64,000 nucleotides of DNA from Pseudoalteromonas luteoviolacea DSM 6061 (GCF_001625655.1 NZ_AUYB01000103.1:248001-312000); one strand, 5' to 3'. Counted from the first letter of the stretch, positions 28,939 to 38,371 are shown. Notes: generated by a model not told the origin, from the letters alone. Numbers and translations: made by a program.

Positions 28939-29682
28939 TTAACTTTGTGTTGTTTCGGTATCTAATTCTTTTCTGGCTAATTTAGTTAGTCTTACTAACT
29001 CCATACGCACTGCTTTGCTGTCCATGCAAATATTCTTGAATTGGACATAGTAGTTCTTCTCTTTAGCTCTTAAATAACAGCCATCGGGCACAATTGTGGT
29101 CATGGTGACTTCATCTGCATCGACTTGGTGAAGTAGCTTGAGCATAAGCTGATTGGCATCGGCATGGTCGTCATTCATGTGTTCGACCATTCTTTTCTCA
29201 TCTTCTAGTGTCCATTCAGGTTCTTGTGCATACCATTCGTCTTTTTCTATCCAAAAAATATGGCCGAATCCACCTATGTAGCGCACCCGCTTAACTTCCA
29301 TACGCCACAACTGAAAGTCATGGGCTTGGCGATAAGATATTGCTTCTGGATATTGGCGCTCGTAGCGCTCAAGTAGTGCTTCAGACTCTTCTGTTGGCAC
29401 GGGGGCAGCGTCACCGACGACGGTAACGCGTGCATGAGCGTTTTGGTCGCCCTCATCTGCGGCATCAAAAACGGTGGCGCACATACGGCTGTCTTCGCTG
29501 AGGTTACGAGAATGTTGTGCAATCCCGGCAATATAAAAAATAAGTCTACCTTGGTTGTCCGTCATAAAAGGAGACACAGATCCAAAAGGGTAACCATGGA
29601 GGTTTTTAGAGATTGTTGAGATCACACAGACATTTGACTGTCTTACTAAAGTGCGTGCTTCAAAAGCGGCTTGTTCACGCAT
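28939..29682 (-). CDS. hugZ: HugZ/HutZ-family heme-utilisation protein
   Basis: This is a split-barrel flavin-reductase-like fold (residues 1-150) with GYPFGSVSPFMTDNQGRLIFYIAGIAQHSRNL written in two typical parts, plus a C-terminal DUF2470 domain with RMVEHMNDDHADAN. Members (HugZ, HutZ) bind heme and degrade or hand it on, so iron can be used. AGGAG lies seven bases before the ATG, and the gene overlaps hmuV by eight bases. It is the last gene of the hmuT-hmuU-hmuV-hugZ operon. Confidence 0.9.
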   Translation of the reverse strand: MREQAAFEARTLVRQSNVCVISTISKNLHGYPFGSVSPFMTDNQGRLIFYIAGIAQHSRNLSEDSRMCATVFDAADEGDQNAHARVTVVGDAAPVPTEESEALLERYERQYPEAISYRQAHDFQLWRMEVKRVRYIGGFGHIFWIEKDEWYAQEPEWTLEDEKRMVEHMNDDHADANQLMLKLLHQVDADEVTMTTIVPDGCYLRAKEKNYYVQFKNICMDSKAVRMELVRLTKLARKELDTETTQS

Positions 29683-30472
29683 TAGAGGCTCCTATTAGCG
29701 GTTCTGAAAAAATCATAGGGATTTGAAAGCTGGGGTGCAAGTTTATTTGCATGCCAGCACGGTAGATAGGTTGTAGTACTTCGGGGCGTAAAACGTCTTG
29801 AGGATTGCCATCATGACAAATATTACCTTGATGAAGGAGTAAAACTCTATCTGCATAAAGTGATGCAAGATTTAAGTCGTGCAGTACTGCAATGACGGTA
29901 TTGCCCTGTTGGGCAAACAGCTTAGCCTTGCTTAAAGTAGCATGTTGATGATGTAGATCGAGTGCAGATGTTGGCTCATCTAACAACATTAACTTGCCGG
30001 TTGTTTGTTTTTTATGTGCATTGAGCTGTGCAATACAACGTGCAAATTGCACACGTTGAAATTCGCCACCAGACAATACCGTTACATCCCTATCTGCCAG
30101 CGGCTCCAGTGCCATTTGTGTAATGATGCTATTAACCTGATATGCTTGAGTTTGAGTCGTTTCGTTATATGGGTAGCGCCCCATAGCAATCAACTCTGCA
30201 GCACTAAATGCAAAATTAACGCGATTGTTTTGCAGCAACATGGCCCGTTGGGTTGCCAATGTTTGCGGGGCGTATTCTCGCATTGGTTTGCCATCCAGCA
30301 AGATTTCGCCTGAGCAGTCTATATCATCGCAAATTGCACTGAGTAAGGTAGATTTACCTGCGCCGTTTTCTCCCAATAAAACAATAAATTCACCTTTATT
30401 CGCTGCAAATGAAAGGTTCTGAATGATGCGTTTGTCACCACGAGTAATACTAATATTGTTACATTCAAGCAT
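29675..30472 (-). CDS. hmuV: Heme ABC transporter ATP-binding protein HmuV
   Basis: This ATPase powers heme import from periplasm to cytoplasm. Walker A GENGAGKST (34-42), the ABC signature LSGGEFQ (133-139) and Walker B LMLLDEP (161-167) are all intact. I chose the ATG at 30472 because GAGGTGG lies just upstream; a GTG two codons earlier has no such site. It overlaps the end of hmuU by eight bases and hugZ by eight. Confidence 0.95.
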   Translation of the reverse strand: MLECNNISITRGDKRIIQNLSFAANKGEFIVLLGENGAGKSTLLSAICDDIDCSGEILLDGKPMREYAPQTLATQRAMLLQNNRVNFAFSAAELIAMGRYPYNETTQTQAYQVNSIITQMALEPLADRDVTVLSGGEFQRVQFARCIAQLNAHKKQTTGKLMLLDEPTSALDLHHQHATLSKAKLFAQQGNTVIAVLHDLNLASLYADRVLLLHQGNICHDGNPQDVLRPEVLQPIYRAGMQINLHPSFQIPMIFSEPLIGASNA

Positions 30473-31514
30473 GGCCACCTCGCTTTTGTTTTATTAATTG
30501 ATAGATAAAGAAAGGTGCACCAAACAAGGCAGTAACAATACCTATAGGCAACTCTGAAGGGGCGACAATTAAACGTGCTATCCAATCAGCAAGAAGCATA
30601 AGCAAGCAACCTAACAGCATGCTCAATGGCAACATTTTACGCAAATCAGGGCCAACTAGAAGGCGAGCGATATGGGGAACTACCAGTCCGACAAAGCCTA
30701 TCATACCAGCCATTGCCACTGCACCACCAACGCCCAGCGCAACTAAAAATACAACCTCAGTTTTGAGGCGCTTAACGTTAACCCCTAAATGCCTTGCATC
30801 TCGCTCGCCTAGCATTAAGGCGTTGATCTGGCGTTTTTTCAGCAGTAATAAAATAGTACTGACAATGATGAGTGGAGCACCATAGGTCATGGCAGACCAA
30901 CTTGCACCGCCTAGTGAACCCATTTGCCAGTATGTCATTAGTCTTAATGAGCTATCGTCTGCAAAAAAGCTAAACAGGCCAATGACGGCCATGGCTATGG
31001 CGTTAATTGCTACGCCGGCGAGGAGCAAAGTGGTTATCTGTACTTGACCTTGGTGATTGGCTAATCGATAAATCACGCTGGTGATAGTGAGTGCACCAAT
31101 GAACGCTGCTGGCGCGACCATGGCTTCGTTTATGAAGCTGACTTTAGGAGCCAGAGCGATAACAGCGATTGCTGCCACCGCTGCGCCACCAGTCACACCC
31201 ATTAAACTGGGGTCCGCAAGAGGGTTGCGACACAGTGCCTGTGTTGCGGCACCGCTGCAGGCGAGGACGGATCCAATTAAGATTGCCAGTAATAATCGAG
31301 GAAGCCTTATCTGCGAGACAACACTCATCTGTAGATCATTAATTTCTGGAGTCATGGAATTCGGCAGCAGCCATGCAATTGGCATTTTCCAGTCCCAGCC
31401 AACAGGCCCGCTACTCAAAGACAGCCAAGCGAGGCTGAGTAGTAAAATCATACTCAGCCAATACCATTTTAAATGATGTTTTGAGTTTAGAATGGGAAGG
31501 GCGATATTGCTCAT
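30465..31514 (-). CDS. hmuU: Heme ABC transporter permease HmuU
   Basis: This FecCD/BtuC-type permease has about ten helices and 349 residues. The family stretches SGAATQALCRNPLADPSLMGVTGGA and GLVVPHIARLLVGPD are seen as shorter runs. It pairs with HmuV to carry heme across the inner membrane. Its start overlaps the hmuT stop in an ATGA, so hmuT-hmuU-hmuV-hugZ is one coupled operon. Confidence 0.94.
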   Translation of the reverse strand: MSNIALPILNSKHHLKWYWLSMILLLSLAWLSLSSGPVGWDWKMPIAWLLPNSMTPEINDLQMSVVSQIRLPRLLLAILIGSVLACSGAATQALCRNPLADPSLMGVTGGAAVAAIAVIALAPKVSFINEAMVAPAAFIGALTITSVIYRLANHQGQVQITTLLLAGVAINAIAMAVIGLFSFFADDSSLRLMTYWQMGSLGGASWSAMTYGAPLIIVSTILLLLKKRQINALMLGERDARHLGVNVKRLKTEVVFLVALGVGGAVAMAGMIGFVGLVVPHIARLLVGPDLRKMLPLSMLLGCLLMLLADWIARLIVAPSELPIGIVTALFGAPFFIYQLIKQKRGGHA

Positions 31515-32329
31515 AAAGCCTGCTTACGATGAAATGAATCGAGTTTGGCTATGGCTTCGGGTAGACGTGTAGTCATTCCGAGTGACATCAATGAGTCCAT
31601 AACCAATAAACGACATTCCTTCGCAGCTGGGATAAGGGCAAGCGCCGCTTGTTGACAAAACTTTTTTGGGCCGCCTGCACCATAAACTACATGGCTTGGT
31701 GCAACTAAAAAGTCTGGGTTACTAACCAACAAGGCTTCGCGGTTAAAAGGTTTAAAACCATTGTGGCTTGCGAGGTTTTTAATTCCCGTGTAGCCAAATA
31801 AGATATCAGGCACGGTTTCTCTACCTGCGACCATAACACCACGTTCACCTGCCGAGAGAATAAATAATGCCTTCGTGGTGGATGGCTTTGGCTTTTTTGG
31901 AAGCTGTTGTTTCAGCTTTTGAATTAAGCGCTCAGCTTGTGGCTGCTTGTTAAGATCTTCAGCAACTTGATTGATAAGGGTAAATAACCCACTTACGTGT
32001 TTGGGCTTGTCATACTGCTTAACTGGCACACCTGTACTTTTTATTTGTGTCAGCACTTGCGGTCGGCCAGCGCCCTCTAGTGTTAAAATTAGGGTCGGCT
32101 TTTGAGACAAAATCCCCTCAGCCGCTAAGTCTCGGTAATATCCAACTTTGGGCAAAGACTCTGCTTTAGGCGGCCAAGTACTTGAAGTATCAACGGCGAC
32201 AACATCACCTCCAGCTTCTAATGCATAGACGATATCAGTGATTGTGCCGCCTGCGACTACAATGCGTTCGGCCGCAGCGTTAAAGCTTAGCGCGGCCAAA
32301 AAGATGCCTATAAAAAATGCATGTTTCAT
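31511..32329 (-). CDS. hmuT: Periplasmic heme-binding protein HmuT
   Basis: This is a class III solute-binding protein of 272 residues with a signal peptide MKHAFFIGIFLAALSFNAAA. The mature domain begins ERIVVAGGTITDIVYALEAG, typical of HmuT, and two lobes are joined by a long helix. It receives heme from the TonB-dependent receptor and passes it to HmuUV. I chose the ATG preceded by GTGAG; a GTG four codons earlier is in frame. The gene is divergent from the receptor gene. Confidence 0.92.
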   Translation of the reverse strand: MKHAFFIGIFLAALSFNAAAERIVVAGGTITDIVYALEAGGDVVAVDTSSTWPPKAESLPKVGYYRDLAAEGILSQKPTLILTLEGAGRPQVLTQIKSTGVPVKQYDKPKHVSGLFTLINQVAEDLNKQPQAERLIQKLKQQLPKKPKPSTTKALFILSAGERGVMVAGRETVPDILFGYTGIKNLASHNGFKPFNREALLVSNPDFLVAPSHVVYGAGGPKKFCQQAALALIPAAKECRLLVMDSLMSLGMTTRLPEAIAKLDSFHRKQAL

Positions 32330-32368
32330 AGTTTTTCTCACGTTTAATTACTGAGTTTTTGGCCAACA

Positions 32369-32389
32369 AGCACATTATAGAAGTGTGCT
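32369..32389 (-). promoter_or_regulatory. Likely hmuT-operon promoter within an inverted repeat
   Basis: On the reverse strand a TATAAT (32374-32379) lies about 45 bases before hmuT. It sits inside an inverted repeat AGCACA-N9-TGTGCT that may be an operator. No good -35 is seen at the usual distance. Confidence 0.4.
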
Positions 32390-32480
32390 GATGGACAACT
32401 TGCAAATCCTTTATGAGTACGTTTATCCGATGAAGTAATAATACATTTGATAGAAAGTAAAATCTACATGATTATAGAAA

Positions 32481-32525
32481 TGCAAACAATTATCATTTGA
32501 GTTGTGTGTAAAATACCTTTATAGT
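32481..32525 (+). promoter_or_regulatory. Fur box and promoter of the heme receptor gene
   Basis: TGCAAACAATTATCA (32481-32495) matches the Fur 7-1-7 consensus TGATAAT-n-ATTATCA at 11 of 14 positions, with the right arm perfect. Just downstream are TTGAGT (32497-32502), a 17-base spacer and TATAGT (32520-32525). Fur bound here would cover the -35, so the receptor should be repressed in iron plenty. The hmuT operon may share this control. Confidence 0.7.
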
Positions 32526-32570
32526 GCACAGCGAAATTTATTCGTTCTTCCTGTTTGAGGTTAAAAGATA

Positions 32571-34673
32571 ATGTTTAAACAAACTACTATTTCGCTAAGT
32601 ATTGCAGCAGCTTTCTTTGCTGCGCCAAGTTCAGTTGCTGAGCAATTTGAAAAAGACAGCGAGGTTATCGTAGTGTCGGGTTCTCGTATTGAGCAAAAGC
32701 TCAATGACGTTGCAGGCTCGGTAAATGTTGTCACCGAACAAGAAATTGAACGTGAGTTGGCAGTGGACTTGAATAGTGCATTTAAGTATCAAACAGGGAT
32801 AACAACATCGGGCTCGACAGGAGAAGCCCAAGCGCTCAATATTCGTGGTATTGGTGGCAACCGAGTTGTCTATATAAAAGATGGCCGTCGGCTAAATGAT
32901 GCCTATTCAGGTGGCGGCGGTCTTATCATTGGACGCGGCTACTTTGATGTTGATAACGTAAAACAAATTGAAGTAGCTAAAGGTGCAGCTTCTTCATTGT
33001 ATGGGTCTGATGCGCTGGGTGGTATTGTTGTTATCTCTACCAAAAACCCATCAGATTATTTATCTGAAAAAGATACCTATGCTCAAGTTGGCCTTGGCTA
33101 CTATGAAGTTAATTCCGAAAAGAGTGCGACGGCAACATTTGCTAAAAAGCTTAGTGACTTTAATGCGACTTCTATTCAAATCACGCGCCGTGATGGTGAG
33201 GGGGCTCAGAACTATCAAGAAGACTTACCTGGGTTTGATTACACGTCAAATGCGTTACTATTAAAGTCTGAGTTTAACCTGACCGACACAGAAAGCGTAT
33301 TGGCGACGGTAGATTATTTTGATCAAGATAGCGAACAAATCATTACACCATCTCAGGTAGAAACAAGAGATGACAATGAAAGCATTTCTTTTTCATTGGA
33401 TTTTGATACAAGTGCCGCAACCGCTGTTTATGACAACTTAAGTGCACAAATCTATTATACAGACTTTGAGCAAACCAGTGATCAGGTGAGATTTAATGAT
33501 GGTAGTCGTAGCCGCACCGGCCCTTATACGGATTACAATGATTATAGATTTGAGCAGTCCATCTTTGGTACTCGTTTGGTATTAGATAAGCAGTTGGAGT
33601 TAGGTGCAACTTCACATCAACTTGTATACGGTTTTGACTTTGATAGCTACGAAACCGCAAGGCCAAGATTTAAGACACGTATTGATGCACAAGGTAACAA
33701 AACCTTAGATAATGAAGGACAAAAGACATTCCCAGGTGCAGACACAACCATGCTGGGTGTATTTATTCAAGACAACATTACCTTGGTGCCGGATACTGTA
33801 ACTCTAAATGCAGGGTTGCGCCTAGACCGTTACGAAATGGATGCAAAAGACAGTGAGCTTTATGGGGATACTGACTTTGGGGATATCAGTGAGACAGCTT
33901 TATCACCAAAGCTAGGTGTGGTTTTCTCGTTTAGTGAAAACTTGAATCTAGTGGCACAATATGCCCGAGGTTTTAAAATCCCACCACATGATTTAGCCTA
34001 TCAAAGCCATGGTGTTGAGCCTTTCTACCAAATTTTGCCAAATCCAGACTTAGACCCAGAAACCAGTGATAGTGTTGAGTTTGGTGTAAAAGGTGACTTC
34101 GAGTCTAAACAGTTTGCTGTAACTGTATTCCATTCAAAGTTTGATGATTTTATTGATAACAAAGTTGTTAGAGTGGAGCCGAGCCAGATCCCGGGCATGC
34201 CACCAAAAACTTATTACCAATACCACAATGTTGGAAAGGTTGAGATTGAGGGGATTGAAGCAGAGTTTACTGTATGGCTAAACGATAATATAGCGTTGGA
34301 TACAGGCTTAACCTTTACTAAAGGTAAGGACAAAGAAACCAACCAGTATATCAATTCTATCAGTCCACTAAATGGTTACGTGAAAGCGCGTTATGAAGCC
34401 GACAACTGGTCAGTGACAACCGCTTTCAAAGGCGCAAAGAGAATGACCAAAGTATCAGACGCAGATAAGGTTAAAACAGGCGGCTGGGGTACGATTGATT
34501 TATATGCTGAGTATGACTTTGGCAATTTAAGGTTCAATGCAGGTGTGTTCAACGTATTAGATAAAGAATATATCCCATATGAGAGTGTTGCCGGGCTAGA
34601 CGCCGATACAAATCTAAACCAATATACGCAGCCTGGTCGTAGTTTTGCGATTAATGCTAAGTACACCTTCTAA
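32571..34673 (+). CDS. TonB-dependent heme/hemoglobin receptor
   Basis: This outer-membrane receptor has a signal peptide (about 1-23), a TonB-box-like SEVIVVSGSR, a plug domain to about residue 160 and a 22-strand barrel ending in NAKYTF with terminal Phe. In the barrel, FKIPPH (468-473) and NPDL (491-494) with a His at 480 between them match the FRAP-His-NPNL region of heme receptors. It would bind heme or hemoglobin outside and pass heme to HmuT. It is divergent from hmuTUV-hugZ and has its own Fur box. Confidence 0.92.
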   Translation: MFKQTTISLSIAAAFFAAPSSVAEQFEKDSEVIVVSGSRIEQKLNDVAGSVNVVTEQEIERELAVDLNSAFKYQTGITTSGSTGEAQALNIRGIGGNRVVYIKDGRRLNDAYSGGGGLIIGRGYFDVDNVKQIEVAKGAASSLYGSDALGGIVVISTKNPSDYLSEKDTYAQVGLGYYEVNSEKSATATFAKKLSDFNATSIQITRRDGEGAQNYQEDLPGFDYTSNALLLKSEFNLTDTESVLATVDYFDQDSEQIITPSQVETRDDNESISFSLDFDTSAATAVYDNLSAQIYYTDFEQTSDQVRFNDGSRSRTGPYTDYNDYRFEQSIFGTRLVLDKQLELGATSHQLVYGFDFDSYETARPRFKTRIDAQGNKTLDNEGQKTFPGADTTMLGVFIQDNITLVPDTVTLNAGLRLDRYEMDAKDSELYGDTDFGDISETALSPKLGVVFSFSENLNLVAQYARGFKIPPHDLAYQSHGVEPFYQILPNPDLDPETSDSVEFGVKGDFESKQFAVTVFHSKFDDFIDNKVVRVEPSQIPGMPPKTYYQYHNVGKVEIEGIEAEFTVWLNDNIALDTGLTFTKGKDKETNQYINSISPLNGYVKARYEADNWSVTTAFKGAKRMTKVSDADKVKTGGWGTIDLYAEYDFGNLRFNAGVFNVLDKEYIPYESVAGLDADTNLNQYTQPGRSFAINAKYTF

Positions 34674-34748
34674 TCAGAATTAATCTCCCTGATTAAACCC
34701 CTAGGCGCTTTATTAACGTATATCGCCTAGACCTTCGTAGTAAAGCAA

Positions 34749-34787
34749 GAAACGGATGTATATAATTGGCATCCGTTTCTTTTTTTT
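34749..34787 (+). terminator. Receptor-gene terminator
   Basis: GAAACGGATG pairs with CATCCGTTTC and is followed by eight Ts. This is a strong Rho-independent terminator about 75 bases after the receptor gene, insulating the rpsP operon. Confidence 0.85.
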
Positions 34788-34872
34788 GGTCCGTATGAGA
34801 CCATTTTATACAGTGCAATCGGCTGAAGTTGGCTGATGTGTGTCAAGATTGAGAATTAAATCTAAAACATAC

Positions 34873-34930
34873 TTGCATTGTTGAGAAAAACTCGTACAAT
34901 TCCCCAGCTTCCCGTAGTGGGAAGTTTTAT
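34873..34930 (+). promoter_or_regulatory. rpsP operon promoter with 5'-end hairpin
   Basis: TTGCAT (34873-34878), a 16-base spacer and TACAAT (34895-34900) form a good promoter. Transcription would start near 34907, and the transcript would then begin with CTTCCC-GTAGT-GGGAAG followed by TTTTAT. This small hairpin may stabilise the 5' end or act in attenuation. Confidence 0.6.
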
Positions 34931-34968
34931 CTTATTAATGAAAACAGTCAATCTATGTAGAGGACGGT

Positions 34969-35217
34969 ATGGTAACTATTCGTTTGCAACGTGGCGGCGC
35001 TAAAAAGCGTCCATTCTATCAAATCGTGGTTGCGGATAGCCGTTTCTCGCGTGACGGTCGTTTCATCGAGAAAGTAGGTTTCTTTAACCCACTTGCTGCT
35101 GGTCAGGAAGAAAAGCTACGTCTAGATCTTGCTCGTGTTGAACACTGGGTAGGTCAAGGCGCATCTCTTTCAGATCGCGTAGCTAAGCTAGTTAAAGACG
35201 CTCGTAAAGCGGCTTAA
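34969..35217 (+). CDS. rpsP: 30S ribosomal protein S16
   Basis: This is ribosomal protein S16 of 82 residues, with [23 protein letters not shown] at the start and GFFNP in the middle as in E. coli. It binds 16S rRNA early in 30S assembly. A strong AGAGGA lies eight bases before the ATG. It is first in the rpsP-rimM-trmD-rplS operon. Codon use looks like that of a highly expressed gene. Confidence 0.98.
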   Translation: MVTIRLQRGGAKKRPFYQIVVADSRFSRDGRFIEKVGFFNPLAAGQEEKLRLDLARVEHWVGQGASLSDRVAKLVKDARKAA

Positions 35218-35234
35218 TAGGCGTAAGTGTAACC

Positions 35235-35768
35235 ATGAGTCAAGATAACACCTCGACACTTGTTGTCGGCAAATTAGGTGCCCCTTATGGCATTAAGGGT
35301 TGGCTTAAGGTGCATTCATTTACTGATGATCCCCAAGGGATCTTCGATTTCAGCCCGTGGTTGATAGGGCAACAAGGTAAATGGCAAGCACTTGAAGTGA
35401 GCGACTGGCGTCGTCACAACAAGGGTTTCATCGCTAAATTTGCAAACATTAACGACAGAGATGAAGCAATGGCTTATACCAATGCAGAAATCGCTGTTAA
35501 TAGTGAGCAGCTTCCTGAATTACCTGAAGGGGAGTTTTATTGGCGAGACTTAATTGGTATGACAGTTGTAACCAATAAAGGTTATAACTTAGGTCATGTT
35601 GATGACCTTATGGAGACTGGCTCAAATGATGTTTTGGTTGTGAAAGCAAACAAAAAAGATGCATTTGGTCAGACTGAACGCTTAATCCCATTTTTGACAG
35701 ACTCTGTCATTATTGAGATTAAGCATGATGAACGTGAAATTACGGTTGATTGGGATCCAGCATTTTAA
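35235..35768 (+). CDS. rimM: 16S rRNA processing protein RimM
   Basis: RimM helps mature the 30S head and binds ribosomal protein S19. The N-terminal beta-barrel holds [21 protein letters not shown], and the C-terminal PRC-barrel has [12 protein letters not shown] and LIPFL. The length of 177 residues is usual. It lies 17 bases after rpsP, and its stop shares one base with the trmD start. Confidence 0.96.
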   Translation: MSQDNTSTLVVGKLGAPYGIKGWLKVHSFTDDPQGIFDFSPWLIGQQGKWQALEVSDWRRHNKGFIAKFANINDRDEAMAYTNAEIAVNSEQLPELPEGEFYWRDLIGMTVVTNKGYNLGHVDDLMETGSNDVLVVKANKKDAFGQTERLIPFLTDSVIIEIKHDEREITVDWDPAF

Positions 35769-36532
35769 TGAGTGATCAGCAAAAACTTTGGGTTGGCGTT
35801 GTTTCGTTATTCCCAGAAATGTTTGATGCAGTTACTCAGCAAGGTGTAACTGGTCGAGCTGTGAAAAACGGTTTGATTGAGTTCAATTGTTGGAACCCGA
35901 GAGAGTATGCGACCGATAAGCATCGTACTGTAGATGATCGCCCTTACGGCGGTGGTCCAGGTATGTTGATGATGGTAGAGCCACTCGAAAAAGCCATTCT
36001 AGATGCAAAAGCTGCAGCTGGTGACGGCGCGAAAGTAATTTACATGTCTCCACAAGGGCGCAAACTAGATCAGCAAGGCGCTGCCGAATTGGCAAAGTCT
36101 GAAAAATTGATTTTAGTTGCGGGTCGATATGAAGGTATAGATGAAAGGATCATCGAGTCTCATGTAGACGAAGAATGGTCCATTGGTGATTTTATTCTCA
36201 GTGGTGGCGAATTGCCTGCCATGACACTTATCGATGCAGTTGCACGATTAGTGCCTGGCGTACTTGGTCACAATCAGTCTGCTGAGCAGGACTCATTTTC
36301 GGATGGCCTGTTAGATTGCCCTCACTATACTCGGCCTGAAATATTGGATGGAAAGCAGGTCCCTTCTGTATTACTCAGTGGGAACCACAAAGAAATTGCA
36401 AAATGGCGCTTAAAGCAGTCATTAGGCAGGACTTGGCTACGCCGTCCGGACTTGTTGCGTAACCTAGCTCTGACTGAGGAGCAAGCAAGACTTCTTGCTG
36501 AATTTCAGCAAGAACATGAAGCTTGTGGCTAG
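35768..36532 (+). CDS. trmD: tRNA (guanine-N1)-methyltransferase TrmD
   Basis: TrmD methylates G37 next to the anticodon and prevents frameshifts. It is a SPOUT trefoil-knot enzyme, with [24 protein letters not shown] and [15 protein letters not shown] forming the knot and SAM site. I used the ATG that touches the rimM stop; the frame continues upstream but that adds non-family residues. The length is 254 residues, as in E. coli. Confidence 0.97.
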   Translation: MSDQQKLWVGVVSLFPEMFDAVTQQGVTGRAVKNGLIEFNCWNPREYATDKHRTVDDRPYGGGPGMLMMVEPLEKAILDAKAAAGDGAKVIYMSPQGRKLDQQGAAELAKSEKLILVAGRYEGIDERIIESHVDEEWSIGDFILSGGELPAMTLIDAVARLVPGVLGHNQSAEQDSFSDGLLDCPHYTRPEILDGKQVPSVLLSGNHKEIAKWRLKQSLGRTWLRRPDLLRNLALTEEQARLLAEFQQEHEACG

Positions 36533-36565
36533 AAGACAGTTACTCCTAGGAATGTGAGAAATAAA

Positions 36566-36925
36566 ATGGCAAAAGTAAACCAAAATATTATTAAAGCGCT
36601 TGAAGAAGAGCAGCTTAAAAAAGACGTACCTGCGTTCGGCGCTGGTGATACAGTAGTTGTACAGGTACGCGTTAAAGAAGGTAACAAAGAGCGTCTACAG
36701 GCCTTTGAAGGTGTTGTAATCGCTAAGCGTAACCGTGGTCTTCACTCATCTTTCACTGTTCGTAAGATTTCAAGCGGTGAAGGTGTTGAGCGTGTTTTCC
36801 AAACACACAGCCCACTGGTTGACAGCGTTACAGTTAAGCGTCGTGGTGCGGTTCGTCGCGCTAAGCTTTACTACTTGCGTGAGCGTTCTGGTAAATCTGC
36901 ACGTATTAAAGAGAAACTTAACTAA
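36566..36925 (+). CDS. rplS: 50S ribosomal protein L19
   Basis: This is L19 of 119 residues at the 30S/50S interface, with [36 protein letters not shown] and [15 protein letters not shown] as in E. coli. I chose the ATG giving [10 protein letters not shown]; an in-frame GTG four codons earlier is less likely. A GAG lies seven bases before the ATG. It is last in the operon and followed by a strong terminator. Confidence 0.98.
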   Translation: MAKVNQNIIKALEEEQLKKDVPAFGAGDTVVVQVRVKEGNKERLQAFEGVVIAKRNRGLHSSFTVRKISSGEGVERVFQTHSPLVDSVTVKRRGAVRRAKLYYLRERSGKSARIKEKLN

Positions 36926-36950
36926 TACGCGCATACTACCTATGCTTAAC

Positions 36951-36983
36951 AAACAGGCCGCTTTTGCGGCCTGTTTGGTTTTT
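36951..36983 (+). terminator. rplS operon terminator
   Basis: AAACAGGCCGC pairs with GCGGCCTGTTT around TTTT, followed by GGTTTTT. It lies 25 bases after rplS and is a strong Rho-independent terminator. Confidence 0.9.
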
Positions 36984-37144
36984 GCACTACCATTTTCAAC
37001 TTACCAACTTTTCCTCATCATTCTTCTTCGTATACACTTTTAATAATCCCGACTATTTTTAGAAAACAATGCGCTGTATTACCTTGATTTGTTGTAACAG
37101 GGGAAAAGGTGCTTTCCTAATATTAAGCGTCCTGTTAGACTTTG

Positions 37145-37182
37145 TGTAATTAATTATTTACTGGTGTAAATTAAGGTTTACG
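37145..37182 (+). promoter_or_regulatory. Two tandem TyrR-like boxes upstream of tyrA
   Basis: TGTAAT-N6-TTTACT (37145-37162) and TGTAAA-N6-TTTACG (37165-37182) match the TyrR consensus TGTAAA-N6-TTTACA, the second at 11 of 12 positions. They are 20 bases apart start to start, so on one helix face, and end two bases before the tyrA ATG. The paired strong and weak boxes resemble those of the E. coli aroF-tyrA promoter. The site suggests TyrR repression with tyrosine. Confidence 0.65.
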
Positions 37183-37184
37183 GT

Positions 37185-38324
37185 ATGGGGATGAGAGAAG
37201 AACTAAGCTTAGATGAGCTGCGTGCGCACATTGATACATGTGATAGCGAGCTGGTGAGCTTATTGGCAAAAAGGCGTTTGCTTACAGAGCAGGTTGGCAA
37301 GATTAAACAACAAAATGGTGCACCTTTGCATGCGCCTGAGCGTGAGGCCGAGTTGATTGCGGCGCGGCGTCAACAAGCACAAGATAAGGGAGTTAATCCT
37401 GAGCTAGTAGAAGATATTTTACGCAGAATGATGCGTGAGGCATATGAAAATCAGCAAAGTGAACTTGCTTGTGCAGCGCCTGAGTTATCTCCTATCGTGA
37501 TAGTAGGCGGAGAAGGCGCGATGGGGCAGTTGTTTGCAAAACAATTTAAGCGCTCTGGCTATGATGTTAAAGTTCTCGATAAAGCCCAGCAAAGCAATGC
37601 GCTTGAAATCTTGAAAGATGCTAAACTGGTGTTAGTCAGTGTACCTATTAATACACTCGAAGAAGTTGTTTCGAGTCTACCAGAATTAAGACCCGATTGT
37701 ATCTTGGCTGATATCACATCTGTTAAACAAAAACCTTTGAATTCTTTATTGCAGAAACACCAAGGGCCAGTAATTGGATTGCACCCAATGTTTGGCCCTG
37801 ATATATCACATTGGGTTAAGCAAACCGTTGTTGCATGCGAAGGAAGAATGCCAGAACAGTGTCAGGGTTTACTGGATCAGCTAAAAATATGGGGCTGCTA
37901 CATTGCGCCTATGGAAGCGAAGAAACATGATCAAGCAATGCAAATAATTCAGGTGATGCGACACTTAACAACGTTTGTATATGGGCAATTCTTAGCACGT
38001 CAATGTCATACCTTAGAAGAACTCCGAGGGTGTTCATCACCAATTTATCAATTGGAATTGATGATGGTGGGACGATTATTTGCTCAATCCCCTGAGCTAT
38101 ACGCTGATATTATGCTGGCACAATTTGAAGATGTTGAGGGGTTATTAGCAAGTTACCAAGACACCTTTGCTCAGACTTTAACGAGCCTTAAAAACCAAGA
38201 TAAATCAGAGTTGATTAAAGGTTTTGATATGGCGAAAACTTACTTCTCTGATAGTGCACATTCGTTTTTGGCACAAAGTAGAGGGATCTTGAATAAAGCC
38301 AACGATGCCAAAGTGCTCGGATAA
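37185..38324 (+). CDS. tyrA: Bifunctional chorismate mutase / prephenate dehydrogenase TyrA
   Basis: TyrA converts chorismate to prephenate and then to 4-hydroxyphenylpyruvate, the tyrosine branch. Residues 1-90 are an AroQ chorismate mutase (ELRAHIDTCDSELVSLLAKRR). The dehydrogenase has a Rossmann GGEGAMG (108-114) and the catalytic His200 in GLHPMFGPD, near E. coli H197. The length is 379 residues. A second ATG two codons in is possible. Convergent with pheA; two TyrR-like boxes lie just upstream. Confidence 0.96.
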   Translation: MGMREELSLDELRAHIDTCDSELVSLLAKRRLLTEQVGKIKQQNGAPLHAPEREAELIAARRQQAQDKGVNPELVEDILRRMMREAYENQQSELACAAPELSPIVIVGGEGAMGQLFAKQFKRSGYDVKVLDKAQQSNALEILKDAKLVLVSVPINTLEEVVSSLPELRPDCILADITSVKQKPLNSLLQKHQGPVIGLHPMFGPDISHWVKQTVVACEGRMPEQCQGLLDQLKIWGCYIAPMEAKKHDQAMQIIQVMRHLTTFVYGQFLARQCHTLEELRGCSSPIYQLELMMVGRLFAQSPELYADIMLAQFEDVEGLLASYQDTFAQTLTSLKNQDKSELIKGFDMAKTYFSDSAHSFLAQSRGILNKANDAKVLG

Positions 38325-38371
38325 CTTATTTTTGAACAACCGTGTTGAAGTCACGCTGTCATATAGAATGC

